This document shows, piece after piece, positions 9,181 to 19,468 of a DNA stretch of 64,000 nucleotides (the stretch's first letter is position 1; every line of letters starts with the position of its first letter). Source of the DNA: Streptococcus suis (lineage in GTDB: Bacteria; Bacillota; Bacilli; Lactobacillales; Streptococcaceae); NCBI RefSeq assembly GCF_002960425.1, contig NZ_POIZ01000052.1, forward strand, positions 161,336 to 225,335, given 5' to 3'. The translations under genes were made by a program, and so were the position numbers. The notes below the pieces were generated by a model. The model was not told where the DNA came from, searched no databases, and saw only the letters and a list, made by a program, of their open reading frames with translations.

Positions 9181-10443
9181 ATGACCAAAGAAAAGATTCA
9201 AGAATTTTCAGCCTTGCAGGCAGAACCAACTTGGTTGACAGACCTGCGTCTTAAGGCTTTTGACAAAATAGCAGAGCTGGCCTTGCCGGTTATCGAGCGG
9301 GTCAAGTTTCACCGTTGGAATCTAGGTGATGGAAGCCTTGCTACAAATGATGAAATCGGAGCTGTTCCAGATTTTACAGCTATCGGTGACAATCCTATGT
9401 TGGTCCAGGTTGGCAGCCAAACGGTTCTAGAGCAGTTGCCAGTTGACCTGGTAGAAAAAGGTGTGGTTTTTACAGACTTTGCCTCAGCTATGGACATCAT
9501 TCCAGATGTGCTTGAAAAGTACCTCGGATCTGCCGTAGCCTACGACGAACACAAGTTAGCAGCTTACAACACAGCTTATTTTAACGCAAGTGCGGTCCTC
9601 TATGTGCCAGATAATGTTGAAATTGACCAGCCAGTTGAGGCCCTTTTCTACCAAGACAGCACTAGTCCAGTTGCCTTTAACAAACGCGTCCTCATCATCG
9701 CTGGAAAAAATGCCAAGCTTAATTACCTGGAGCGTTTTGAAAGTTTAGGCGACGGCACAGCAGCGACTTCAGCCAATATTGTCGTTGAAGTAATCGCCCT
9801 TGCTGGTAGCCAAATCAAGTTTGCGGCTATTGACCGCCTTGGTAAGCATCTGGATACCTACCTCAACCGTCGTGGCTATCTCGGAAACGATGCAACGATT
9901 GACTGGGCGATTGGTCTGCTCAACGAAGGAAATGTGGTTGCCGATTTGGACAGCGAATTAAAAGGAAACGGCAGTCATGCCAACCTCAAAGTTGTCGGCC
10001 TTTCATCTGGTCGTCAGGTACAAGGTGTGGATACGCGCGTGACCAACTACGGTCATAATTCGGTCGGTCACATCCTGCAACATGGGGTTATCTTAGAAAG
10101 CGGAACCTTGACTTTTAATGGTATCGGACATATTGTCCGTGGTGCTAAAGGTGCAGATGCCCAGCAAGAAAGCCGTGTCCTCATGCTGTCTGACAAGGCT
10201 CGCTCCGATGCCAACCCAATTCTCCTCATTGATGAGAACGAGGTCACAGCTGGACACGCAGCCTCAATCGGTCAGGTGGATCCAGAAGACATGTACTACC
10301 TCATGAGTCGTGGCCTGGACCGAGCAACTGCTGAACGCTTGGTTGTTCGCGGTTTCCTTGGCGCAGTCATTACCGAAATTCCTGTCAAGGAAGTTCGTGA
10401 TCAACTGATTGCCGTGATTGAAGAAAAACTAACAAAGAGATAA
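9181..10443 (+). CDS. sufD: Fe-S cluster assembly protein SufD
   Basis: SufD is the beta-helical partner of SufB in the SufBCD scaffold. The 420-residue protein has an N-terminal helical domain (ALQAEPTWLTDLRLKAF, KFHRWNL) and a beta-helix core ending in the family block [35 protein letters not shown]. The frame is open from 9058 inside sufC, but ATG 9181 follows GGAGG with 5 nt spacing and gives the expected N-terminus; an ATG at 9154 is a weaker alternative. sufS begins 3 nt after the stop. Confidence 0.95.
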   Translation: MTKEKIQEFSALQAEPTWLTDLRLKAFDKIAELALPVIERVKFHRWNLGDGSLATNDEIGAVPDFTAIGDNPMLVQVGSQTVLEQLPVDLVEKGVVFTDFASAMDIIPDVLEKYLGSAVAYDEHKLAAYNTAYFNASAVLYVPDNVEIDQPVEALFYQDSTSPVAFNKRVLIIAGKNAKLNYLERFESLGDGTAATSANIVVEVIALAGSQIKFAAIDRLGKHLDTYLNRRGYLGNDATIDWAIGLLNEGNVVADLDSELKGNGSHANLKVVGLSSGRQVQGVDTRVTNYGHNSVGHILQHGVILESGTLTFNGIGHIVRGAKGADAQQESRVLMLSDKARSDANPILLIDENEVTAGHAASIGQVDPEDMYYLMSRGLDRATAERLVVRGFLGAVITEIPVKEVRDQLIAVIEEKLTKR

Positions 10444-12097
<1,654 letters not shown>

Positions 12098-12131
12098 GCA
12101 CCATCGAATAAACAAAAAACGAAAATCATAC

Positions 12132-12278
12132 AGAAAGGATTGTTCAGTTTCTGATTGGAAATGAAATTGAACTCGCCCTAAAAGCTTTTGAAAAGAGATA
12201 CATCTCCTCGTGTGTTTGCACACGAAGTCGATTTCCTATTTTTCATTTGCTTTCTTAAGGGGCTTAGTATCTTATATT
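12132..12278 (+). promoter_or_regulatory. Structured SD-to-start element, copy 1 (before sufB)
   Basis: This is one of four related elements in the window. It starts with an SD-like GAAAGGA (12133-12139), then a hairpin TTCAGTTTC/GAAATGAA (about 12143-12166), the conserved ATTGAAC (12166-12172), and a P1 strand GCCCTAAAAGC (12175-12185) that can pair with GCTTTCTTAAGGGGC (12249-12263). Between the P1 strands lie GAGATAC, a P3 hairpin TCGTGTG/CACACGA (12208-12225) and the TTTCCTA box (12232-12238). The element ends with AGTATCTTA close to the ATG at 12279. AGATAC and GTATCT can pair as a pseudoknot. No SD stands at normal distance from the ATG. Confidence 0.6.
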
Positions 12279-13694
12279 ATGTCAGAAGAAAGAATTGAAC
12301 CAACCCCGATTGACCTTGGGGAATACAAATTCGGTTTCCATGACGAGAACGTGGAACTGGTGGCTTCGACTGGTAAGGGTTTGAACGAAGAAGTCATTCG
12401 TGAAATGTCCCGTATCAAAGGCGAGCCCGAATGGATGTTGGAATTCCGTTTGAAATCCTACGAAACCTTTAAGAAAATGCCGATGCAGACTTGGGGAGCC
12501 GACTTGTCTGAACTGGATTTTGATGATATTGTTTACTATCAAAAACCGTCGGATAAGCCAGCACGTAGCTGGGATGATGTACCAGACAAAATCAAGGAAA
12601 CCTTTGAACGCATCGGTATCCCAGAAGCTGAGCGTGCTTACCTGGCAGGTGCTTCTGCCCAGTACGAATCAGAAGTGGTCTACCACAACATGAAAGAAGA
12701 GTACGATAAGCACGGTATTATCTTTACAGATACCGACACGGCTCTCAAGGAACATCCAGAACTCTTCAAAAAATACTTTGGAAAACTCGTTCCGCCGTCA
12801 GACAATAAACTAGCTGCTCTCAACTCAGCGGTTTGGTCAGGCGGGACCTTCATCTACGTACCAAAAGGCGTTAAGTTGGATATTCCACTCCAAACCTATT
12901 TCCGTATTAACAACGAGGGAACAGGTCAGTTTGAACGCACCCTCATCATCGTGGATGAAGGAGCGAGTGTCCACTATGTAGAAGGCTGTACCGCTCCGAC
13001 CTACTCAACGGCTAGCCTCCACGCAGCTATTGTGGAAATCATTGCCCACGAAGGTGCCTATATGCGTTATACGACTATTCAAAACTGGTCAGACAACGTT
13101 TATAACCTGGTAACCAAGCGTGCCCGTGCTGAGAAAAATGCCACTGTCGAGTGGATTGACGGAAACCTTGGTGCTAAGACGACTATGAAATACCCGGCGG
13201 TTTACCTAGAAGGCGAAGGAGCTCGTGGAACTATGTTATCCATTGCCTTTGCCAACAAGGGTCAGGTACAGGATACCGGTGCTAAGATGATCCACAATGC
13301 ACCACGGACTTCATCGTCTATCGTATCTAAATCCATTGCCCGTGGCGGTGGAGAAGTCAACTACCGTGGCCAAGTGACTTTTGCTAAAAACTCAGCCAAG
13401 TCAATCAGCCACATCGAGTGTGACACCATTATCATGGATGATATTTCCAAATCAGACACCATTCCATTTAATGAAATCCACAACTCACAAGTGGCCCTCG
13501 AACACGAAGCCAAAGTATCAAAAATCTCAGAAGAACAGCTCTATTACCTCATGAGCCGTGGCCTATCCGAATCCGAAGCCACAGAGATGATTGTCATGGG
13601 CTTTGTCGAACCATTCACCAAAGAACTCCCAATGGAATACGCAGTCGAACTCAACAGACTGATTGCCTATGAAATGGAGGGGTCGGTTGGTTAG
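12279..13694 (+). CDS. sufB: Fe-S cluster assembly protein SufB
   Basis: SufB is the main scaffold subunit on which the Fe-S cluster is built, with SufC and SufD. The 471-residue protein carries the family features, including [25 protein letters not shown] and the C-terminal block shared with SufD ([25 protein letters not shown]). The frame is open upstream to 12210, but residues encoded there are unrelated to the family, so ATG 12279 is chosen. The start has no Shine-Dalgarno at the usual distance; a structured element fills the unusually long 181-nt gap after sufU, whereas the rest of the operon has gaps below 17 nt. Confidence 0.94.
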   Translation: MSEERIEPTPIDLGEYKFGFHDENVELVASTGKGLNEEVIREMSRIKGEPEWMLEFRLKSYETFKKMPMQTWGADLSELDFDDIVYYQKPSDKPARSWDDVPDKIKETFERIGIPEAERAYLAGASAQYESEVVYHNMKEEYDKHGIIFTDTDTALKEHPELFKKYFGKLVPPSDNKLAALNSAVWSGGTFIYVPKGVKLDIPLQTYFRINNEGTGQFERTLIIVDEGASVHYVEGCTAPTYSTASLHAAIVEIIAHEGAYMRYTTIQNWSDNVYNLVTKRARAEKNATVEWIDGNLGAKTTMKYPAVYLEGEGARGTMLSIAFANKGQVQDTGAKMIHNAPRTSSSIVSKSIARGGGEVNYRGQVTFAKNSAKSISHIECDTIIMDDISKSDTIPFNEIHNSQVALEHEAKVSKISEEQLYYLMSRGLSESEATEMIVMGFVEPFTKELPMEYAVELNRLIAYEMEGSVG

Positions 13695-13740
13695 ATTTTT
13701 GGCAATTTAGCAAACATGAGTTTGCTAAAAGCCCAAAAAT

Positions 13741-14248
13741 CTCCAACCGACGTTGGAAATAGTGAGCGATGGAAATCGCTCTTCTTTGTAATTTTAATAA
13801 CCTTATCACAATTCCGTGCCTTCCACGCTCGTCATTTTCTGCAAGAAAATGATATGTAGTAAGGAGTTCCGCAGGAACTCTCTCCAACTTACTATCCAAC
13901 CGAGCTAGGAGATAAGGAGTAGCGAATGCTACTCTACATTGCAATGCCAACGCTCGTTGGAAATGGGGAGCGACGTAAGTCGCTCTTCTTTGTAATTCAG
14001 ATAACCTTGTGCCCCAAACAGCCTTAAAGCTGTTCAAGCCCGTCAAACTCCCCACTGAAGTAGGAGATGCGGAGCGACGACAGTCTTCTTCTCTATAACT
14101 AACCTAGTCTGGGAGACTAGATTATCCTACTGACGTCGCTTCCTTACAGGAAGCGATATGTAATAAGGAGTTCCGCAGGAACTCCCTCCAACTCAATCTC
14201 CAACTGACGTTGGAAATAGGTGCGACGGCAGTCGCTCTTCTTTGTAAT
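13741..14248. repeat. Hairpin array, 456-bp repeat copy 1
   Basis: This is the first unit of a tandem array of small palindromes. Within one unit I see CCAAC/GTTGG, ATTTTCT/AGAAAAT, GGAGTTCC/GGAACTC, CCAACG/CGTTGG, GCGAC/GTCGC, CAGC/GCTG, TAGTCT/AGACTA and CGCTTCC/GGAAGCG stems separated by short linkers such as 'cttctttgtaat'. The next unit repeats it at an offset of exactly 456 bp. Open frames here (13651-14055 minus) are by-products of the repeat and are not called as genes. Confidence 0.85.
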
Positions 14249-14704
14249 CACAATAACCTTATCACAATTCCGTGCCTTCCACGCTCGTCATTTTCTGCAA
14301 GAAAATGATATGTAGTAAGGAGTTCCGCAGGAACTCTCTCCAACTTACTATCCAACCGAGCTAGGAGATAAGGAGTAGCGAATGCTACTCTACATTGCAA
14401 TGCCAACGCTCGTTGGAAATGGGGAGCGACGTAAGTCGCTCTTCTTTGTAATTCAGATAACCTTGTGCCCCAAACAGCCTTAAAGCTGTTCAAGCCCGTC
14501 AAACTCCCCACTGAAGTAGGAGATGCTGAGCGACGACAGTCTTCTTCTCTATAACTAACCTAGTCTGGGAGACTAGATTATCCTACTGACGTCGCTTCCT
14601 TACAGGAAGCGATATGTAATAAGGAGTTCCGCAGGAACTCCCTCCAACTCAATCTCCAACTGACGTTGGAAATAGGTGCGACGGCAGTCGCTCTTCTTTG
14701 TAAT
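14249..14704. repeat. Hairpin array, 456-bp repeat copy 2
   Basis: This copy is almost identical to copy 1 at an offset of 456 bp. The only difference I find in the core is 14527 T against 14071 G. A tandem duplication this clean is recent. Confidence 0.9.
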
Positions 14705-14940
14705 CACAATAACCTTATAACAATCCCGTACCTTCCACGCTCGTCATTTTCTGCAAGAAAATGATATGTAGTGAGGAGTTCTTCAGGAACTCTCACCAAC
14801 TCTCACCAACTCAACCTCCAACCGACGTTGGAAATAGAGAGCGACGGCAGTGCTCTTCTCTATTATTAACATAGTCTGGGGACTGGATTATCCTACAGAC
14901 ATGGTTTCCTGCAAGGAAGCGACATCTAACAAGGTATTTC
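14705..14940. repeat. Hairpin array, partial diverged copy 3
   Basis: The third unit keeps the 456-bp phase at its left end ('aaccttataacaatcccgt' at 14711) but has substitutions and lacks the middle of the unit. It ends before the dacA terminator. An 11-bp direct repeat (ctctcaccaac) lies at about 14792-14812. Confidence 0.8.
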
Positions 14941-14958
14941 CTCTATCACTTGTAAAGC

Positions 14959-14998
14959 AAAAATACTATGCCCTTCAATCAGTTGGCATAGTATTTTT
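14959..14998 (-). terminator. Terminator overlapping the 3' end of dacA
   Basis: The perfect 14-bp stem AAAAATACTATGCC/GGCATAGTATTTTT has a 12-nt loop. The stop codon of dacA (14979-14981) lies in the loop and its last codons form one arm. It has T runs on both strands, so it can also stop transcription coming from the suf side. Confidence 0.9.
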
Positions 14999-16238
14999 GT
15001 ATTTGCTCATTTACATATCGAACGAAATTGTTCCACCAGGAGATTGGCCAAGCAGCTTCCTTCATATCGTTGGCTAACACCATATCAACAGAGGCTTGGT
15101 CTTCGATATACCCTTTTCCGATTAAATCTTGGTCATCCAATTGTAGTTTACCGATGTAGGTTCCAGCTGTTAACGGCGCATCAATCTCAGTCAGCTCACT
15201 TGTGAATGTAGCAGTGACAGTTTTGTCTGTTTGGTTTCGTTTCACGACATATAAGTCTGCAGCAGCAACTACTGGGCTAGTTTTCTTCTCGCCATTAAAG
15301 ACCATAATCTTACTATTGTTGAAAGGCTTGTCTTTCTCAGCGATGGCTATACGTGAAAAATTAGCATAGACGTAGTTCATCAAATCATTGGTTGCAATAA
15401 AGCGATTTTCAGGAGAGGTTTGACCGTCAGTTGCATTCAGGACAACCGTAATGATGCGCATACCAGCTTCCTGGGTTGTAGCCAAGAAACTAGCTCCAGC
15501 TGAATCAGATGTACCGGTCTTTAGTCCATCAACTCCGATACGAGCGTGAGTTCCCCCACTCAGCATTTGATTAGTATTGTTGTAAGCATTGCCGCCAAAA
15601 TCATAGGTTTTGAGAGATGTAATTGCGAGAACTTGGGGATAGTCTAGAATTAACCGACGTGCGATGATGGCTACGTCAAGGGCAGAAAACAGGTTGCTAT
15701 CTTCAGTGCTGGAACCTGGATAAATGTTGGTGCCTAAATCAGAATTGTCCAGACCAGAAACGTTGACAATTTTAGTATCAGTAATACCCCATTCCTGTAC
15801 TTTTGTTTTCATGCGATCTACAAAAGCAGCTTCGCTACCTGCTATTTTTTCAGCCAAAGCGATAATGGCGCTATTGGAAGAGGTGATGAGAGAGGCGTTT
15901 AAGAGATCGCGGACAGAATAGGAGCGTTCATCCATATTGACATTGCTGAGCTCGGGATTAACAGATAAGTCATAAGCATAGTCAGAAATGTCCACCATGG
16001 TATCTAAGGTGATTTCACCTTTTGCCAGAGCCTCGTAGACCAAATAAACGCTTAAGATTTTACTAATAGAGGCTACACTAGCCTTGGTTTCGGCATCCTG
16101 TTGAAAAAGAATTTTTCCTGATTCAACCTCAACGGCGATAGCGTGCTTGGCAGCAATTGAAAAGTCTTCTGCTAGTGCAGAAGGACTCCCAATAAAAAAA
16201 CTAAAAATGGCTATCAGTAATAGAAAAAACTTACGCAT
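14979..16238 (-). CDS. dacA: D-alanyl-D-alanine carboxypeptidase (class C low-MW PBP)
   Basis: This exported enzyme (419 residues, like streptococcal PBP3/DacA) trims the terminal D-alanine from peptidoglycan pentapeptides. The signal peptide ends near SPSALAE. Catalytic motifs are SISK (SXXK), SSNSA (SXN) and LKTGTSDSAG (KTG). The C-terminal part is the beta-rich second domain (about residues 300-385), followed by an amphipathic tail AAWPISWWNNFVRYVN that anchors such enzymes in the membrane. Three further in-frame ATGs lie upstream (16268, 16259, 16244). The start at 16238 follows AAAGGA and gives a clean signal peptide. Confidence 0.93.
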   Translation of the reverse strand: MRKFFLLLIAIFSFFIGSPSALAEDFSIAAKHAIAVEVESGKILFQQDAETKASVASISKILSVYLVYEALAKGEITLDTMVDISDYAYDLSVNPELSNVNMDERSYSVRDLLNASLITSSNSAIIALAEKIAGSEAAFVDRMKTKVQEWGITDTKIVNVSGLDNSDLGTNIYPGSSTEDSNLFSALDVAIIARRLILDYPQVLAITSLKTYDFGGNAYNNTNQMLSGGTHARIGVDGLKTGTSDSAGASFLATTQEAGMRIITVVLNATDGQTSPENRFIATNDLMNYVYANFSRIAIAEKDKPFNNSKIMVFNGEKKTSPVVAAADLYVVKRNQTDKTVTATFTSELTEIDAPLTAGTYIGKLQLDDQDLIGKGYIEDQASVDMVLANDMKEAAWPISWWNNFVRYVNEQIQKYYAN

Positions 16239-16385
16239 AAACATTCCTTTGTCTGTCATTTCTTCCATTATATCACATGGTTTGTAAGAAAAATAAGGAA
16301 AAAACGTGAAAAATAATAGAAAATAATGAAAATTTATGTTTTTACAAAATTTTCTGACAAAAAGACTTTATTTAAGAAAATTTTA

Positions 16386-16394
16386 TGATATAAT
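16386..16394 (+). promoter_or_regulatory. Extended -10 promoter of oppA
   Basis: TGATATAAT lies 58 nt before the oppA ATG. A weak TTTATT lies 16 nt upstream. The rest of the 213-bp gap is A/T-rich with no other clear feature. Confidence 0.5.
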
Positions 16395-16451
16395 AAGTTT
16401 CATAACGACATAAGATTATGTGTCATAGAAAAAGAAAAACAGAGGTGTTTT

Positions 16452-18245
16452 ATGAAAAAGACAACAAAACTCTTTGCTCTAGCAGGTATTACTCTTTTAT
16501 CTGCATCTGTTTTGGCAGCTTGTGGCTCTAAGTCATCTTCTAGCTCACAATCGCAAGAATTGTCATTCCCGTCAGAAGTGAAACAAGATGGTTCAGCTGT
16601 TGCGGACGCACAATTGAAATACGCGTTGGTGTCAGCTACAACTTCATCTGGTCTCTTGATTGATGAATTGACTGAAAATAATATCGATTCAACATTTGGT
16701 GGAATGGTTGATATTTCAATGTTCGGTTACGATGGAGATCGTAAGTTGGATGATTCAGGTCTTGCAAAAGCTGAGTTTGATGTAGAAGGCAAGAAAATCA
16801 CTGTTAGCTTGACTGGTAAAGACTACAAGTGGTCTGATGGTCAGCCATTTACTATCAATGACTACATCTTCACTATCAAGTCAATGGCAAGCAAAGACTA
16901 TACTGGTGTTCGTTTTGACGATAAATTCTTGAACATCGTCGGTATGGAAGAGTTTGTTGCTGGAACAGCATCAGACATCTCTGGTATTAAGAAAGTTGAC
17001 GACTACACAGTAGAATTGACTGTGAAAGAAATGTCTCCTTCTATGATGTATGCGGGTGGTGATGTACCTGCCTATATTCAACCAGAACACATCTACAAAG
17101 ATATTCCTGTGGCTGATTGGGAAAAGAGCGAGTACTCACGTACTGCTAAACTTGTAGGTATGGGTCCATGGAAGATTAAAGAAATCGTTAACGGTGAGTC
17201 TATCACTTACGTTCCAAACGAACACTTCTTCAAGGGAACAACTCCAAAAACAAGCTCATTGAAGATCGATATCGTATCACCTGATACTATCGTTTCTGAG
17301 ATGAAAGCTGGTAACTACGATATCGCAGATATGCCGGTTGACCAATTGGACTCATACAAAGACTTGTCTAACTTGAACATCGTTGGTTCACTTAACTCAG
17401 CTTACGAATATATTTCATTCAACCTTGGTAAATTTGATGAAGCAGCGGGCAAAAACGTTATGAACGAAAACGCTAAGATGAACGATGTGAAACTTCGTCA
17501 AGCGATTGCCTATGCAATTGATACCAAGACAGCTGGTGAGAAATTGTACAACGGTTTGTACCACCCAGCAAAATCATTGATTATCTCATTCTTTGGCGAT
17601 CTTCATGATTCTGAATTAGCAGGTTATACATACGATCCAGAAAAAGCTAAAAAACTCTTGGATGAAGCTGGCTACAAAGATACAAACGGCGACGGTATCC
17701 GTGAAGGCAAAGACGGTAAAGAATTCAAGATCACTTTCGCAGCTCGTAAACGTACAGAAGCTAACGAAGCCCTTGTACAACAATACATCGCTTGGTGGAA
17801 AGAAGTTGGCTTGAATGTTGAATTGTACACAGGTCGTACTGTTGAAGTAAATACATTCTACGATGCGATTCAAGCAAATGATCCTGCTATCGATATGTAT
17901 GCTGGTGGATGGTCAACAGGTTTCGATCCAAACCCTAACGGACTTTGGGGAGAAGTTGCTCCATTCAACATGTCACGTTTCGTATCTGAAGAAAACACTA
18001 AATTGTTGGATGCAATTGGCTCAGTTGAATCATTTGATGAGAAGAAAAACCTTGAAAGCTACAAGGCATGGCAAAAATATGCTGCTGAACAAGCATTTGC
18101 GATTCCAACATTTGAATCCGAAGAAATCACAGCACTTAACAAGCGCGTGAAGAACTACGATTCTAACTACGGTTCAGCTTCAGGAAAAGGTATTGCACTT
18201 GAAAATATCGAATTGACAGCTGACAAAGGTGTAGCAGCAGAATAA
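16452..18245 (+). CDS. oppA: Oligopeptide ABC transporter, substrate-binding lipoprotein
   Basis: This extracellular receptor of the oligopeptide importer is lipid-anchored at C24 in the lipobox SVLAAC. The 597-residue protein has a Ser-rich linker (about 26-36) and the family 5 solute-binding fold, with the block KITVSLTGKDYKWSDGQPFT near residue 115 and DVKLRQAIAYAIDTKTAG near residue 345. It lies upstream of oppDFBC on the same strand but is separated by a strong terminator (18271-18296), so it is expected to be made in excess over the membrane parts. Peptide specificity cannot be read. Confidence 0.94.
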   Translation: MKKTTKLFALAGITLLSASVLAACGSKSSSSSQSQELSFPSEVKQDGSAVADAQLKYALVSATTSSGLLIDELTENNIDSTFGGMVDISMFGYDGDRKLDDSGLAKAEFDVEGKKITVSLTGKDYKWSDGQPFTINDYIFTIKSMASKDYTGVRFDDKFLNIVGMEEFVAGTASDISGIKKVDDYTVELTVKEMSPSMMYAGGDVPAYIQPEHIYKDIPVADWEKSEYSRTAKLVGMGPWKIKEIVNGESITYVPNEHFFKGTTPKTSSLKIDIVSPDTIVSEMKAGNYDIADMPVDQLDSYKDLSNLNIVGSLNSAYEYISFNLGKFDEAAGKNVMNENAKMNDVKLRQAIAYAIDTKTAGEKLYNGLYHPAKSLIISFFGDLHDSELAGYTYDPEKAKKLLDEAGYKDTNGDGIREGKDGKEFKITFAARKRTEANEALVQQYIAWWKEVGLNVELYTGRTVEVNTFYDAIQANDPAIDMYAGGWSTGFDPNPNGLWGEVAPFNMSRFVSEENTKLLDAIGSVESFDEKKNLESYKAWQKYAAEQAFAIPTFESEEITALNKRVKNYDSNYGSASGKGIALENIELTADKGVAAE

Positions 18246-18270
18246 TCCTATTTAATTTGAATAGTGTCTG

Positions 18271-18296
18271 AAAAAGCCAACTTGCTTGGCTTTTTT
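18271..18296 (+). terminator. Terminator after oppA
   Basis: The perfect 10-bp stem AAAAAGCCAA/TTGGCTTTTT has a 5-nt loop and a T run. Confidence 0.9.
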
Positions 18297-18306
18297 CAGA
18301 TGGCTA

Positions 18307-18335
18307 TTGGAATTTTCAGATAATTATGGTATAGT
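18307..18335 (+). promoter_or_regulatory. Promoter of oppDFBC
   Basis: TTGGAA (18307-18312) and TATAGT (18330-18335) are spaced by 17 nt, just after the oppA terminator. Confidence 0.65.
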
Positions 18336-18378
18336 AGAACCAGTACACAAAAAAATGCTGCATGCATGTTTATTTAGA

Positions 18379-18447
18379 ATTAGCTGATTGAAAATGTGAT
18401 GATGTTGATATTAGAGAGTTTCACTTGATTGACTCCAATTAGCTAAT
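18379..18447 (+). promoter_or_regulatory. Leader stem before the oppD ribosome binding site
   Basis: ATTAGCTGATTG (18379-18390) pairs with CAATTAGCTAAT (18436-18447) over 12 bp with one G-U pair. The arm ends 7 nt before AGGAGG (18455-18460). It could affect translation or stability; no known riboswitch is recognised. Confidence 0.5.
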
Positions 18448-18466
18448 AGACAAAGGAGGACGAAGC

Positions 18467-19465
18467 GTGGCTACTGAAAAACCGCTTTTAGATATTAAAG
18501 ATTTACACGTCGGATTCCGTATTGCTGATGATTATTTTGATGCTGTTGATGGCGTTGATATTTCATTGCAGAAGAATGAAATTCTTGCAATCGTTGGGGA
18601 ATCAGGATGTGGTAAATCGACTTTGGCAACGACCATTATGGGCTTGCACAATCCATTAAACACAAAAATCACAGGAAGTATCCAGTACAACGATATGGAG
18701 TTGATTGGGATGGATGAGACCAAGTACAATACTGTACGTGGAAATGATATTGGGATGATTTTCCAAGATCCCTTGGCTTCTTTGAATCCCTTGATGACCA
18801 TCGGTGCGCAGATTGATGAGGCACTCTTCTATCATACTGATTTGGATGCAGCGGCTCGTACGGAGCGTGTATTGGAACTCCTTGCCCAAGTTGGTATTCC
18901 AAATCCTAAGCGGACTTTTAAACAGTATCCACATGAATTGTCAGGTGGTATGCGTCAGCGTATCATTATTGCCATGGCCCTTTCTTGTAAGCCACCAATT
19001 ATTATTGCCGATGAGCCTACAACAGCCTTGGATGTGACCATTCAGGCGCAGATTTTGGATCTCCTGAATGATATTCAGGCGGAAACGGGTTCTGGTATTA
19101 TCTTGATTACCCACGACTTGGGTGTAGTGGCAGAAACGGCTGACCGTGTAGCCGTTATGTATGGTGGTCAGTTTGTTGAGGTGGCTCCTGTTGAGGAACT
19201 CTTTACCAATCCAAAACATCCATATACGCGTTCACTCTTGAAGTCAAATCCGCAATCAGGTAGCGAAGGTGGGGATCTTCACGTTATCGAAGGTATCGTA
19301 CCACCGATTACCAAAATGTTACGTCAAGGTTGCCGTTTTGCACCACGTATTCCTTGGATTGAAGCAAGTGCTCACGAGGAAAATCCAGGTATGCACGAAG
19401 TAGGACCAAATCACTTTGTGCGTTGTACTTGTCACGAAACATTCTATTTTGAAGGGGAGGCCTAA
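18467..19465 (+). CDS. oppD: Oligopeptide ABC transporter, ATP-binding protein OppD
   Basis: This is one of the two cytosolic ATPases of the peptide importer (332 residues, GTG start after AGGAGG). Motifs: Walker A GESGCGKST, signature LSGGMRQR, Walker B IIIADEPTTALDVT, and H-loop LITHDLG. The C-terminal oligopeptide-transporter extension (GCRFAPR) is present, but the usual second cysteine of the RCP motif is replaced (RIPW) and later cysteines sit in RCTCHE. It is first of oppDFBC, an order like the lactococcal oppDFBCA operon except that oppA lies in front. Confidence 0.93.
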   Translation: MATEKPLLDIKDLHVGFRIADDYFDAVDGVDISLQKNEILAIVGESGCGKSTLATTIMGLHNPLNTKITGSIQYNDMELIGMDETKYNTVRGNDIGMIFQDPLASLNPLMTIGAQIDEALFYHTDLDAAARTERVLELLAQVGIPNPKRTFKQYPHELSGGMRQRIIIAMALSCKPPIIIADEPTTALDVTIQAQILDLLNDIQAETGSGIILITHDLGVVAETADRVAVMYGGQFVEVAPVEELFTNPKHPYTRSLLKSNPQSGSEGGDLHVIEGIVPPITKMLRQGCRFAPRIPWIEASAHEENPGMHEVGPNHFVRCTCHETFYFEGEA

Positions 19466-19468
19466 ATA

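Noticed and set aside
12098..12278. A protein gene in the sufU-sufB gap
   Set aside because: No frame with a plausible start and length; the gap is explained by the structured element.
13651..14511. Two minus-strand open frames with identical proteins (13651-14055 and 14248-14511)
   Set aside because: They arise because the 456-bp hairpin repeat is read twice. They have no ribosome binding site and overlap palindromes; the first also overlaps the end of sufB.
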